The position numbers were made by a program, and so were the translations under genes. Of a DNA stretch of 64,000 nucleotides, positions 18,265 to 25,727 are shown piece after piece. Origin of the DNA: Chitinophagaceae bacterium (lineage in GTDB: Bacteria; Bacteroidota; Bacteroidia; Chitinophagales; Chitinophagaceae); contig JADKKJ010000011.1 of assembly GCA_016720565.1 (NCBI GenBank), positions 124,001 through 188,000 of the forward strand, written 5' to 3'. How positions within the stretch are numbered: position 1 is the stretch's first letter; every line of letters begins with the position of its first letter. A model generated the notes under the pieces. The model ran no database searches and was not told where the DNA came from. It saw only the letters and a list, made by a program, of their open reading frames with translations.

Positions 18265-18723
18265 ATGCCAGATTCCAAAAGTTCACGCGGCTATTTATCC
18301 GCTACCCTGGGCTGCAGATGCCCTCGTTGCCGGGAAGGCAAGCTCTTCAAAAATCCGATCGGATTTAATTTCACAAGAACACTTGAGATGAATAAGACCT
18401 GTCCGGTTTGTGGCCAACCCACTGAACTTGAGGTAGGTTTTTATTATGGTACCAGTTATGTTAGCTATGCCATGACGGTGGCTATTTCAGTTGCTACCCT
18501 GGTAGCCTGGTATGTATTGATCGGTATGTCAACCAAAGACAACCGTTTTTTTTACTGGCTGGGAACAAATGCTATTTTCCTGATTGCTATACAACCCTGG
18601 CTGATGCGGCTAAGCAGAAGCATCTGGATCTCCTGGTTTGTAAAATTTGAGCCCAACTGGAAGATCATTGCTCCTGAAGATGTATCAGAAAGGCTGAATC
18701 CCGATCATGCTAATAATTGGTAA
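18265..18723 (+). CDS. DUF983 membrane protein with zinc ribbon
   Basis: The 152-aa protein starts at ATG 18265; an in-frame TTG at 18238 is possible but adds non-homologous residues. It has two CxxC pairs near the N-terminus (CRCPRC and CPVCG), likely binding zinc, followed by VGFYYGTSYVSYA and two transmembrane helices. This is the DUF983 architecture. Function is unknown; some family members lie near cytochrome oxidase genes, but not here. Confidence 0.8.
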   Translation: MPDSKSSRGYLSATLGCRCPRCREGKLFKNPIGFNFTRTLEMNKTCPVCGQPTELEVGFYYGTSYVSYAMTVAISVATLVAWYVLIGMSTKDNRFFYWLGTNAIFLIAIQPWLMRLSRSIWISWFVKFEPNWKIIAPEDVSERLNPDHANNW

Positions 18724-18729
18724 CAAAAT

Positions 18730-18759
18730 TTAGCTGCGAGCTTTGAGCCTTGAGCTTGG
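18730..18759. repeat. Single-arm word array (TTAGC/TTGAG)
   Basis: About 30 bases of iterated words (TTAGCTG, CGAGCTT, TGAGCCT, TGAGCTT) between the DUF983 gene and the tRNA. It is like one arm of the palindromic arrays; no inverted partner is seen. Confidence 0.5.
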
Positions 18760-18805
18760 TCCTGATTTACAGTCATTATCGTTTTTTAATTAGGCCTGAA
18801 AAGGC

Positions 18806-18813
18806 TATTTTTG
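18806..18813 (+). promoter_or_regulatory. -7 promoter box for tRNA-Ser
   Basis: TATTTTTG matches TAnnTTTG exactly and ends 12 bases before the mature 5' end of the tRNA. Confidence 0.6.
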
Positions 18814-18825
18814 CATCCCTTTAAT

Positions 18826-18913
18826 GGAGACCTGTCCGAGTGGTTGAAGGAGCACGCCTGGAAAGTGTGTATACCTCTAAAGGGTATCGAGGGTTCGAAT
18901 CCCTCGGTCTCCG
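18826..18913 (+). tRNA. tRNA-Ser (anticodon GGA)
   Basis: The acceptor arms GGAGACC (18826-18832) and GGTCTCC (18906-18912) pair perfectly, with discriminator G at 18913. The anticodon loop reads CTGGAAA, giving anticodon GGA, which reads UCC/UCU. A long variable arm precedes GGTTCGAATCC of the T arm, as expected for class II tRNA-Ser. CCA is not encoded. Confidence 0.97.
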
Positions 18914-18918
18914 CATCA

Positions 18919-18950
18919 CCCGCCTTAGCATTTGCAAAGGCGGGTTTTTT
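18919..18950 (+). terminator. Terminator of tRNA-Ser
   Basis: An 8-bp stem (CCCGCCTT at 18919-18926, AAGGCGGG at 18937-18944) is followed by six T's at 18945-18950. Confidence 0.9.
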
Positions 18951-18965
18951 AATACATATCAGGTA

Positions 18966-19877
18966 CTATTTTCGCTGAAATGACCTGGCTGCTTTTTTAA
19001 AATGCTGCAGCCAATTGATCATATCTTCCGCCGCCTGACCAACAATGATATAATAGTAGCCATTCTCATCAAATAACATCACCTGGTAAACCAGGGCTGG
19101 TTTGTTTGCAGGAGATAGCCCATATGATTCAATTTCATATCCTGCCATGCCATTAATGCTGATCACCTCTTCATTCTTAATAAGCAGGGATTCCCCTTTT
19201 GGAAGTTTCTTCAATCTTGCCTCAGCAAATTCTTTCTGATCTTTTACCGCTACTTTCTGGCCTACTGAACTGCCCACGATAAGGGTCGGCTTTTCAGTGG
19301 GGATCTTTCCATCTGCGGAGCAGATCAGGCTGCCAGCCATGAACTTCACGGGTTTTAACCCGCTTCCACTCAGATCCACCTTAAAAGGAGCAGCAGCCTG
19401 CGGGTCACTATTCTGCGCAGGATCATAAACAGTGGACAGCAAAGCCGTTCTGATCGCCGGTTCCTGTTGCTTATTCGCTTCCTTATATACTGCATTTACC
19501 AGTACCGTATTCGATCCTGCGCCAAAGAACAGCACCTGCTTAAAATAATTAATGCCATTGGCAGACTGGCTGGCCTTTATGATCACTCCTTTCGCCTTTC
19601 CAACCATCACATCTGTTTTGTTCAAAAGGGTCATGCCTTTCGATTTAAGCGCATCGGCAGTGAATCCTGCCGCGATCCCTTCATAATCACTGGGGATCTC
19701 GGTCACCATAATGGAAGAACCAGAAACAGGTTCCTGGAAACCACTGAAACTGTTCGATAAGGTAAAGCCGGGAGGAGGAACCATACTGCATTTTGTAGCC
19801 GGAACCTGAACAGGATTATTTTGCGCAAAACCTAAAAAAGGAATAGAAAAGACGATCAGGAATAAATAGGATCTCAT
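18966..19877 (-). CDS. Secreted protein of unknown function with two similar halves
   Basis: A 303-aa exported protein with a signal peptide (residues 1-18, ending GFAQ). I do not recognise a named family with certainty. The N-terminal (about 30-150) and C-terminal (about 165-303) halves share a similar ending: a strand-rich stretch (YFKQVLFF in one, VYQVMLFD in the other) followed by a helix. This resembles PsbP/DcrB-like folds and suggests an internal duplication. It is transcribed away from the tRNA, on the same strand as the lipoprotein at 19905, 27 bases apart. Confidence 0.7.
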   Translation of the reverse strand: MRSYLFLIVFSIPFLGFAQNNPVQVPATKCSMVPPPGFTLSNSFSGFQEPVSGSSIMVTEIPSDYEGIAAGFTADALKSKGMTLLNKTDVMVGKAKGVIIKASQSANGINYFKQVLFFGAGSNTVLVNAVYKEANKQQEPAIRTALLSTVYDPAQNSDPQAAAPFKVDLSGSGLKPVKFMAGSLICSADGKIPTEKPTLIVGSSVGQKVAVKDQKEFAEARLKKLPKGESLLIKNEEVISINGMAGYEIESYGLSPANKPALVYQVMLFDENGYYYIIVGQAAEDMINWLQHFKKAARSFQRK

Positions 19878-19904
19878 TGGTGCAAATTAGGAAAATCTAT
19901 TTAT

Positions 19905-20342
19905 TCACCCCCTTCTATAATGCGTAACATAACTATGCAATCCCTGTTCGATCCTGGCGTTGAAATGGCCGGAGCTGGTAAAATTAATATCATCATAATA
20001 TTCTGAACGCATTTCCTGCGTGGTGAAATTCACCACTTGAATCTCCAGACTCTGATAGGTCTGGTCGTTCCAGTATTTTTTCTGAATGCTCCAGGTACCG
20101 GTAAAAGATTGGCCAGCGGCATCCCTGTAGGTAAGGCTTCCATCAGTGGAAAAACTAAACTGGCCATCTTTAAATGGAAGATCACTGGTGCTTCCCCCAA
20201 ATCCATTGCGGTCCACATCCGTGATATTCCAGGTGCCAATAATGCGCCGGTCATATGACTTTAAAAAATCTTTACTGCAGGAACTGAGTAGGATGAAAGA
20301 ACCTAAAACGAACATGAAAGTGTAAGCGTAGAACTTAGCCAT
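19905..20342 (-). CDS. Lipocalin-like lipoprotein
   Basis: A 145-aa protein with a lipoprotein signal (Cys22 in LLSSC). The mature part has RRIIGTWNITDVD, then GQFSFSTDGSLTYRD and FTGTWSIQKK, the GTW repeats and strand pattern of small lipocalin-like domains common in Bacteroidota. Its ligand is unknown. It lies upstream of the gene at 18966 and may share its transcript. Confidence 0.7.
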   Translation of the reverse strand: MAKFYAYTFMFVLGSFILLSSCSKDFLKSYDRRIIGTWNITDVDRNGFGGSTSDLPFKDGQFSFSTDGSLTYRDAAGQSFTGTWSIQKKYWNDQTYQSLEIQVVNFTTQEMRSEYYDDINFTSSGHFNARIEQGLHSYVTHYRRG

Positions 20343-20378
20343 GGTTAAGGTTTTGTTTCTTAAATTTCTGGCATTTTC

Positions 20379-20406
20379 AGAATCCCTTTATTGATTTAGG
20401 GATTCT
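20379..20406. repeat. Short hairpin upstream of the lipocalin-like gene
   Basis: A perfect 9-bp inverted repeat (AGAATCCCT at 20379-20387, AGGGATTCT at 20398-20406) with a 10-nt loop and no T-tract on either side. It could be a transcription-factor site or an inactive terminator. Confidence 0.35.
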
Positions 20407-20414
20407 TAACAAAA

Positions 20415-20457
20415 GATTTGAGATTGGTTTAGGGATTAGAGATAAGAGATTAGGGCT
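20415..20457. repeat. Single-arm word array (TTAGGGA/TTAGAGA)
   Basis: A purine-biased array of imperfect 6-8 nt words such as TTTGAGA, TTTAGGGA, TTAGAGA and TTAGGG, next to palindromic array copy 2. No inverted arm is obvious. Confidence 0.5.
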
Positions 20458-20481
20458 GTATTTTTTAAGGTTTCTCCAAAT

Positions 20482-20558
20482 AAGTTGAGTGGTTGAGCAA
20501 CGACTCAAAATTTACTGACTCTTCGCTCGACCCCTCAACTTCTCATCAGCTCAACCTA
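20482..20558. repeat. Palindromic TTGAG-word array, copy 2
   Basis: The left arm AAGTTGAGTGGTTGAGC (20482-20498) and the right arm (20525-20541) are inverted copies matching at 15 of 17 positions, separated by 26 bases. A further CAGCTCAACCT piece follows to 20558, into the tatD 3' end. It lies just after the tatD stop on the minus strand. Confidence 0.75.
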
Positions 20559-21324
20559 TATTAAAAAGCGTCTTCGCATTAAGTGTTGTTATTACCTCAA
20601 CTTCTTCGAGGGCTATATCCTTTATAGCGGACAATCTTTCGGAAACCTGATGCAGGTAAGCGGGTTCATTTCTTTTACCCCGATAAGGTACAGGCGCCAG
20701 GTAAGGAGAATCTGTTTCCAATACCAACTTTTCCATCGGTACCTGCTCCAATACTTTATCCAAACCTGCATTTTTAAAACTGACCACTCCCCCAATTCCA
20801 AGATAAAATTCCAGTTCCAGGATCTTTTCGGCCTGTTGCACCGTTCCGGAAAAACAATGGAATACGCCCCGCAATTTTCCATTTTGAAACTGGCTAACCA
20901 CTTCAATACATTCATCCGTTGCCTCTCTTGAATGGATCACAATAGGAAGGTCCAGCTCCAGTGCCCAGCCAATTTGCTTTTCAAAGGCCTGCCTTTGTAC
21001 GGACAGGTTGGTCTTGTCCCAATAAAGATCGATCCCGATCTCACCTACAGCTACAAAGGTCCTGGAACGTAAATAGGTCTCCACGATCGTAAGTTCCTCA
21101 TCCATTGTTCCTGCTTTTACCGAACAGGGGTGCAATCCCATCATGGCCAGGCATCGTTCAGGATGTGCTTTTTCAAGGTCCAGCATGGCCCGATGACTGC
21201 CCTGATCGATCGCGGGCATGAGGATCTTGGCAATACCTTGTTTATCAGCTCTTTCAAGCATTTGCTCCCGGTCATCATCAAATTCCGGAAGGTAAATATG
21301 CGCATGGGTGTCTATCAGTCTCAT
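20551..21324 (-). CDS. TatD-family metal-dependent DNase/hydrolase
   Basis: A 257-aa TIM-barrel hydrolase of the TatD family. The metal site is visible as DTHAHI (His7, His9), the Glu of VGEIGIDLYWD, the His of PIVIHSREATDE, the His of VFHCFSG and the Asp of LETDSPYLAP. Family members are 3'-5' DNases or peptide/amidase-like enzymes. The start at 21324 (MRLIDTHAH) fits the family; an ATG 33 bases upstream gives an unneeded extension. The stop overlaps the right edge of a palindromic repeat array. Confidence 0.9.
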   Translation of the reverse strand: MRLIDTHAHIYLPEFDDDREQMLERADKQGIAKILMPAIDQGSHRAMLDLEKAHPERCLAMMGLHPCSVKAGTMDEELTIVETYLRSRTFVAVGEIGIDLYWDKTNLSVQRQAFEKQIGWALELDLPIVIHSREATDECIEVVSQFQNGKLRGVFHCFSGTVQQAEKILELEFYLGIGGVVSFKNAGLDKVLEQVPMEKLVLETDSPYLAPVPYRGKRNEPAYLHQVSERLSAIKDIALEEVEVITTLNAKTLFNIG

Positions 21325-21438
21325 GAAATTGACAGGTTTAGAGGGTAAAATTCGCAAATTTGTGAGAGAACCGTTAAACCTACCAAAATAAATGCGTTCC
21401 TATTCCCGAACTTTGGTTCATTCATTAAATTCATTGAT

Positions 21439-22353
21439 ATGAAACGATATACTGTAGCTGCCGGCACCCTGATCCTTGCCGGATTATTATTTATGGCAGG
21501 TTGTGGAAAGGAAAAAAGTAGTTCAGGCACCGATCAGCAGGAACAGGAAATATCTACACTTTCTGCCCAATCGGATGCCGATGCAGAATCTACCTTTAAT
21601 GACCTTTTTGATGATGTATTAGGAGTAAATAATGATGTGGGTGTGGCCGGTTCGGGTATTTCATTCGGAAGAATAGATACACTGATCCCTGTCAACCGTT
21701 GCTTTACGCTTACCATTACCAGGCCAAATGGAACACCATTTCCCGTGCATGTAATAGTAGATTTCGGAACAACTGGTTGTACCGGCCCTGACGGACATGT
21801 CCGCAAAGGCAAAATGATCATTGACTATACCAATCGCCTGATCTATCCTGGCGCTGTTGCCACTACAACTTTTGATGGTTTTTTCATTGATGGAATAAAA
21901 GTGGAAGGCACGCATACCATCAGCAATATTTCTGTTTATCCTCCGGTGCAGGTGTTCATTCCAAAGTACCGTATAGAGGTTACCAATGGAAAGCTGACCA
22001 AACCTAATGGCAACTATACCGAGTGGAACAGTACACGCACTGTGACTCAAATTGAAGGCATGACCACACTTGACAATCCCCGTGACGACATATTTAAAAT
22101 AGAAGGAAGCGCCAATGGACAGGTAAGAACAAGTACTCTTGCAGTTCGCTGGGAATCAACTATTACCGAACCGCTGATTCGCCGTTTTACCTGCCGTTAT
22201 ATTGTGAAGGGCCGGGTAAGGACCATTCGAGCTAATTTACCAAACGGTGGAAACAGTCCCTGGGTGGGCATTTTAGACTTTGGAGCAGGCCTCTGCGACA
22301 ACCAGGCGACCCTCACAATCAACGGTGTAACACGCCAAATTACTTTGCCGTAA
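21439..22353 (+). CDS. Lipoprotein of unknown function
   Basis: A 304-aa protein with a lipoprotein signal (Cys22 in FMAGC) followed by a polar Ser/Gln/Glu stretch. The body is beta-rich. Two separated segments each contain DFG followed by a Cys (IVDFGTTGC and ILDFGAGLC), which hints at repeated domains. Similar unnamed proteins occur in Bacteroidota; I cannot give a function. It stands alone, divergent from tatD, with a bidirectional terminator after it. Confidence 0.7.
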   Translation: MKRYTVAAGTLILAGLLFMAGCGKEKSSSGTDQQEQEISTLSAQSDADAESTFNDLFDDVLGVNNDVGVAGSGISFGRIDTLIPVNRCFTLTITRPNGTPFPVHVIVDFGTTGCTGPDGHVRKGKMIIDYTNRLIYPGAVATTTFDGFFIDGIKVEGTHTISNISVYPPVQVFIPKYRIEVTNGKLTKPNGNYTEWNSTRTVTQIEGMTTLDNPRDDIFKIEGSANGQVRTSTLAVRWESTITEPLIRRFTCRYIVKGRVRTIRANLPNGGNSPWVGILDFGAGLCDNQATLTINGVTRQITLP

Positions 22354-22401
22354 TTAAAAAATTATTATACCTTTAAACCAGTTTTCATAGGGTACGGATT
22401 A

Positions 22402-22440
22402 AAAACGGGCCAGGGTTTCTACCCCGGCCCTAACTTTTTT
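22402..22440. terminator. Bidirectional terminator
   Basis: A 9-bp stem with one mismatch (GGGCCAGGG at 22407-22415, CCCCGGCCC at 22422-22430) is followed by six T's at 22435-22440 and preceded by A's, serving the lipoprotein gene and, on the other strand, the deacetylase gene. Confidence 0.7.
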
Positions 22441-23059
22441 ATGAAGGTTCTTGTCGTATTTTTTCGAACCGGTAACCCTGTTGTTTAAAATAAGCGAGCA
22501 TATTGGGCAACACATATTCCAGCCTTTCCCAGGCTTTTTCGCTATCATGAAAGACAAGGATCGAACCCGGCCTTGCGTGTTTTTTGACCATTTCAAGGCA
22601 TTTCTCCTTTTTTAGCCCGGTATCAAAGTCACCACTCAGCAGATCCCACATGATTATCCGGTAATCTTTCAATTTCCTGGCCTGCGACCATTTTAACCTG
22701 CCATAAGGGGGCCTGAACAGCTTGGAACGGATCCATGTTTCCGCTTTTCGCAGGTCATTCAGGTATTCCTCATCGTTTGTCTTAAATCCATTCTTATGAT
22801 CATACGTATGGTTGCCGGTGGAATGGCCATCTGCCAAAATACGGTCGTAGACCAGGGGATATCTTTCCACGTTATGACCAATACAGAAAAAACTTGCTTT
22901 CGCTTCATATTGCTTCAGCAGATCGAGTACAAACGGCGTGATCTGCGGATGGGGCCCATCATCAAAGGTCAGGTAAATGATCTTTTCACTTGTACTGATT
23001 GCCCAGGTCCTTTTCGGATAAAGCAGTTTTAACCAGAAAGGGGTTTTGAAAAAGTACAT
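22439..23059 (-). CDS. Polysaccharide deacetylase (NodB domain)
   Basis: A 206-aa carbohydrate esterase family 4 protein that should remove acetyl groups from an amino sugar polymer such as peptidoglycan or chitin-like glycans. Motif 1 is TFDDGPH (31-37, catalytic base and metal Asp), motif 2 is HSTGNHTYDH (79-88, with both His ligands), motif 3 is RPPYGR, and a later LLSGDFD and VFHDS complete the site. A short hydrophobic N-terminus may anchor it, but there is no clear signal peptide. Its -7-like box lies 4 bases from the ATG, at one edge of a palindromic array shared with gltX. Confidence 0.88.
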   Translation of the reverse strand: MYFFKTPFWLKLLYPKRTWAISTSEKIIYLTFDDGPHPQITPFVLDLLKQYEAKASFFCIGHNVERYPLVYDRILADGHSTGNHTYDHKNGFKTNDEEYLNDLRKAETWIRSKLFRPPYGRLKWSQARKLKDYRIIMWDLLSGDFDTGLKKEKCLEMVKKHARPGSILVFHDSEKAWERLEYVLPNMLAYFKQQGYRFEKIRQEPS

Positions 23060-23063
23060 ATAG

Positions 23064-23071
23064 CGAAGATA
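23064..23071 (-). promoter_or_regulatory. -7-like promoter box for the deacetylase gene
   Basis: The minus strand reads TATCTTCG, one base off TAnnTTTG, 4 bases before the ATG at 23059. It is the same variant and spacing as for ispF. Confidence 0.5.
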
Positions 23072-23078
23072 GGAAGGG

Positions 23079-23168
23079 AGGTTGAGCTGAGAGAGGTTGA
23101 GAGGTTGAGAAAGCCGTCCTTTTTGCAGGTATTTTACTCAACATCCAAACAGCTCAACAGCTCAACCT
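23079..23168. repeat. Palindromic TTGAG-word array, copy 3, between divergent promoters
   Basis: Left arm 23079-23109 and right arm 23137-23168 are inverted arrays of TTGAG words. The outer 11 bases pair perfectly (AGGTTGAGCTG with CAGCTCAACCT). The middle 27 bases are unrelated to other copies. Divergent -7 boxes lie at its two outer ends. Confidence 0.8.
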
Positions 23169-23175
23169 ATCTTTG
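23168..23175 (+). promoter_or_regulatory. -7 promoter box for gltX
   Basis: TATCTTTG matches TAnnTTTG exactly, 4 bases before the gltX ATG at 23180. Its first base is the last base of the palindromic array, so any -33 element would lie inside the array. Confidence 0.6.
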
Positions 23176-23179
23176 CATC

Positions 23180-24691
23180 ATGTCAAAAGTTCGTGTTCGA
23201 TTTGCTCCTTCGCCAACCGGCGGATTGCACCTGGGTGGTGTAAGAACGGTTCTGTATAATTATCTTTTTGCCAGGAAACATGGAGGTGATTTTATTGTAC
23301 GAATAGAGGATACCGACCAGAATCGATATGTGGACGGTGCCGAGGAATATATTTTTGATTGTCTTCGCTGGTGCGGAATAGAACCGGATGAAAGTGTGCA
23401 GCATGGGGGGGAATATGGGCCTTACCGCCAGAGTGAAAGAAAAGACAGCTACCGGGAATACGCAGAAAGACTGGTAAGTCAGGGACAGGCTTATTACGCT
23501 TTTGATACTACTGAAGAACTGGAGCAGATGAGGCAGAAGCATAAGACCGATTCCAATCCTTCTCCGCAATATGATCATCATATTCGCATGCGTATGCGGA
23601 ATTCACTCACACTGCTGCCAAACGAGGTGGAAGAATTATTGAAAGCAGGTACCCGCCATGTGATCCGGATTAAAATGCCTGAATCCGAAACCGTGAGCTT
23701 TACAGATATGATCCGTGGGGAAGTTAGTTTTGAAACTTCCCTGGTGGATGATAAAGTATTGTTGAAAGCTGATGGAATGCCCACCTATCATCTTGCTGTT
23801 GTGGTAGATGACCATTTGATGAAGATCAGCCATGCATTCCGTGGTGAAGAATGGCTTCCTTCTGCTCCTGTGCATATCCTTCTTTGGAAATATTTATTCG
23901 GATTGGATAAAATGCCCAAATGGGCGCATTTCCCGCTGATCCTGGGTCCAACAGGTAAACTAAGCAAACGCGACGGCGCCAAATATGGTTTCCCTGTATT
24001 TGCCATGAACTGGACCGATCCGAAAAACGGGGAGTTGACTGAAGGGTTTCGGGAAAAAGGATTTTTACCTGAAGCGTTTTTAAACCTGCTGGCCCTGCTT
24101 GGATGGAATGATGGTACTGAACAGGAGATCTTCAGTAAAGAGGAGCTGGTTGAGCGTTTCTCAATGGACAGGGTACATAGCGCAGGGGCAAAATTTGATT
24201 ATGAGAAGGCCAAATGGTTCAACCATGAATGGATAAAACGCAGCGAAAGTTTAGCCCCTAAAGTGGAGCAATTGCTGAATGATGCGGGAATCATTGTAAA
24301 TGACCATATCAAACTGGAAAATATTCTTGAACTGGTAAAGGAAAGATGCCACCTGCTTCCGGATTTTGTACAACAGACAGGATTTTTCTTCCAGGCCCCG
24401 CAAACCATTGACCTGGATGCGGTGCGACCAAAATGGAATGAGGAAAAGAAAATATTTTTCCTGGATTACTGCGACCTTATTTCCGGCGCGGTTGAATGGA
24501 ACGCCACAGCCCTTGAAGAAACCTTTAAGAAACTGGCTACGGAAAAAAATATCAAAGCAGGTGAACTGCAACTGCCTTTCCGTGTAATGCTGGTAGGTGG
24601 GAAATTTGGCCCGCCTGTATTTCAAATTGCTGAAATACTAGGAAAAGAAGAAACAATAAAAAGAGTGAGTTCTTTCACTGAATTACTTTAG
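23180..24691 (+). CDS. gltX: Glutamyl-tRNA synthetase
   Basis: It charges tRNA-Glu with glutamate (class Ic synthetase). The start at 23180 gives 503 aa opening MSKVRVRFAPSPTGGLHLGG, where HLGG is the HIGH motif. An ATG 75 bases upstream would run through the repeat array and the promoter and is rejected. The KMSKS-type loop reads KLSKRDG at about residue 259. The C-terminal anticodon-binding part is normal in length. Whether it is discriminating or also charges tRNA-Gln cannot be told here. Confidence 0.96.
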   Translation: MSKVRVRFAPSPTGGLHLGGVRTVLYNYLFARKHGGDFIVRIEDTDQNRYVDGAEEYIFDCLRWCGIEPDESVQHGGEYGPYRQSERKDSYREYAERLVSQGQAYYAFDTTEELEQMRQKHKTDSNPSPQYDHHIRMRMRNSLTLLPNEVEELLKAGTRHVIRIKMPESETVSFTDMIRGEVSFETSLVDDKVLLKADGMPTYHLAVVVDDHLMKISHAFRGEEWLPSAPVHILLWKYLFGLDKMPKWAHFPLILGPTGKLSKRDGAKYGFPVFAMNWTDPKNGELTEGFREKGFLPEAFLNLLALLGWNDGTEQEIFSKEELVERFSMDRVHSAGAKFDYEKAKWFNHEWIKRSESLAPKVEQLLNDAGIIVNDHIKLENILELVKERCHLLPDFVQQTGFFFQAPQTIDLDAVRPKWNEEKKIFFLDYCDLISGAVEWNATALEETFKKLATEKNIKAGELQLPFRVMLVGGKFGPPVFQIAEILGKEETIKRVSSFTELL

Positions 24692-24712
24692 AGGCCGACT
24701 TTTTTGTACACA

Positions 24713-24778
24713 GATATTCAGGATGAACACAGATAAATACAGAAACACTAATTACACGAAGGACACGAATTTCACAAA
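24713..24778. repeat. Degenerate ACACGAA/TTCACAAA-type repeat tract
   Basis: A run of imperfect words ACACAGAT, ACAGAAAC, ACACGAAGG, ACACGAAT and TTCACAAATT lies between gltX and the enoyl-CoA hydratase gene. Similar phrases recur in noncoding DNA of environmental bacteria. A small hairpin (ATTCGC TTC GCGAAT, 24826-24840) and a TAAACCC/CTCAACTC word array (24851-24873) follow. No gene is seen in 24692-24879. Confidence 0.5.
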
Positions 24779-24879
24779 TTGAACAAAAAACAGCCGAATA
24801 ATACGAACAGCCGATTTCACTAAGGATTCGCTTCGCGAATGAAAAAGAAACGCTAAACCCTCAACTCTAAACCTTCCTT

Positions 24880-25656
24880 ATGTATTCTTCCCTTCTCATT
24901 GAAAAAGAAAATAACATCGCCACACTAACCATCAATCGTCCGGATAAAATGAACGCGTTGAATAAGACCGTTCTGGATGAGTTGGATAGGGCGATAGATG
25001 AACTGAATGCGGACAGCAGTATCAGATCCATCATCATCACTGGTGCGGGACCCAAGGCATTTGTTGCAGGCGCTGATATTTCAGAATTCAAAGGTTTAAA
25101 TAAAGAGCAGGCTATAGCCATGGCGGAAAAAGGCCAGCGTATATTTAAAAAGATAGAAGATTCATCAAAGCCAATTGTGGCCGCTGTTAATGGATTTGCC
25201 CTGGGTGGTGGATGTGAACTGGCCATGAGCTGTCATTTCCGTTTGGCCAGCGAAAATGCAAAATTCGGCCAGCCAGAAGTGAATCTTGGTTTGATCCCCG
25301 GTTATGGAGGAACACAAAGACTGGTGCAACTGATCGGCAAGGGGAAGGCCATTGAACTACTGATCACCGCAAATATGGTTGGCGCCAGCGAAGCAAAATC
25401 ACTGGGTTTAGTGAACCAGGTAACAAGCGCGGAAGAACTTCTGAGCGAAACAAAAAAAATACTCTCAGTAATTAATACCAAGGCTCCATTGGCCATTGCA
25501 TCCTGCATAAAAGCTGCCAATGCTGTTTTTGATGAGACCAAAAATGGTTTCAGGGAAGAAGTGAAAGAGTTTGGTGATTGTTTTGGTACAGCCGATATGA
25601 CCGAAGGCGTGAATGCTTTTTTGGAAAAAAGGAAGGCGGAATTTAAGGGAAAGTGA
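24880..25656 (+). CDS. Enoyl-CoA hydratase/isomerase family protein
   Basis: A 258-aa crotonase-fold enzyme, likely hydrating 2-enoyl-CoA in fatty or branched acyl-CoA breakdown. The oxyanion-hole pieces AFVAGADISEF and GFALGGGCELAMSC are present, with the two family Glu residues in GGGCELA and in FGQPEVNLGLIPGYGGTQRL, which favours true hydratase activity. It stands alone between gltX and a convergent B12-binding subunit gene. Exact substrate chain length is unknown. Confidence 0.9.
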   Translation: MYSSLLIEKENNIATLTINRPDKMNALNKTVLDELDRAIDELNADSSIRSIIITGAGPKAFVAGADISEFKGLNKEQAIAMAEKGQRIFKKIEDSSKPIVAAVNGFALGGGCELAMSCHFRLASENAKFGQPEVNLGLIPGYGGTQRLVQLIGKGKAIELLITANMVGASEAKSLGLVNQVTSAEELLSETKKILSVINTKAPLAIASCIKAANAVFDETKNGFREEVKEFGDCFGTADMTEGVNAFLEKRKAEFKGK

Positions 25657-25659
25657 GGA

Positions 25660-25716
25660 AGGTTGAGGGGTTGAGCGAACACCCAAACTATAAGAGTATT
25701 TTCTCAATAGCTCAAC
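25660..25716. repeat. Palindromic TTGAG-word array, copy 4
   Basis: Left arm AGGTTGAGGGGTTGAGC (25660-25676) and right arm (25702-25716) are inverted. The middle, with ACCCAAACTATAAGAGTA, closely matches the middle of copy 1 at 9071. It occupies the gap between two convergent genes. Confidence 0.75.
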
Positions 25717-25727
25717 AAATCTTTTGT

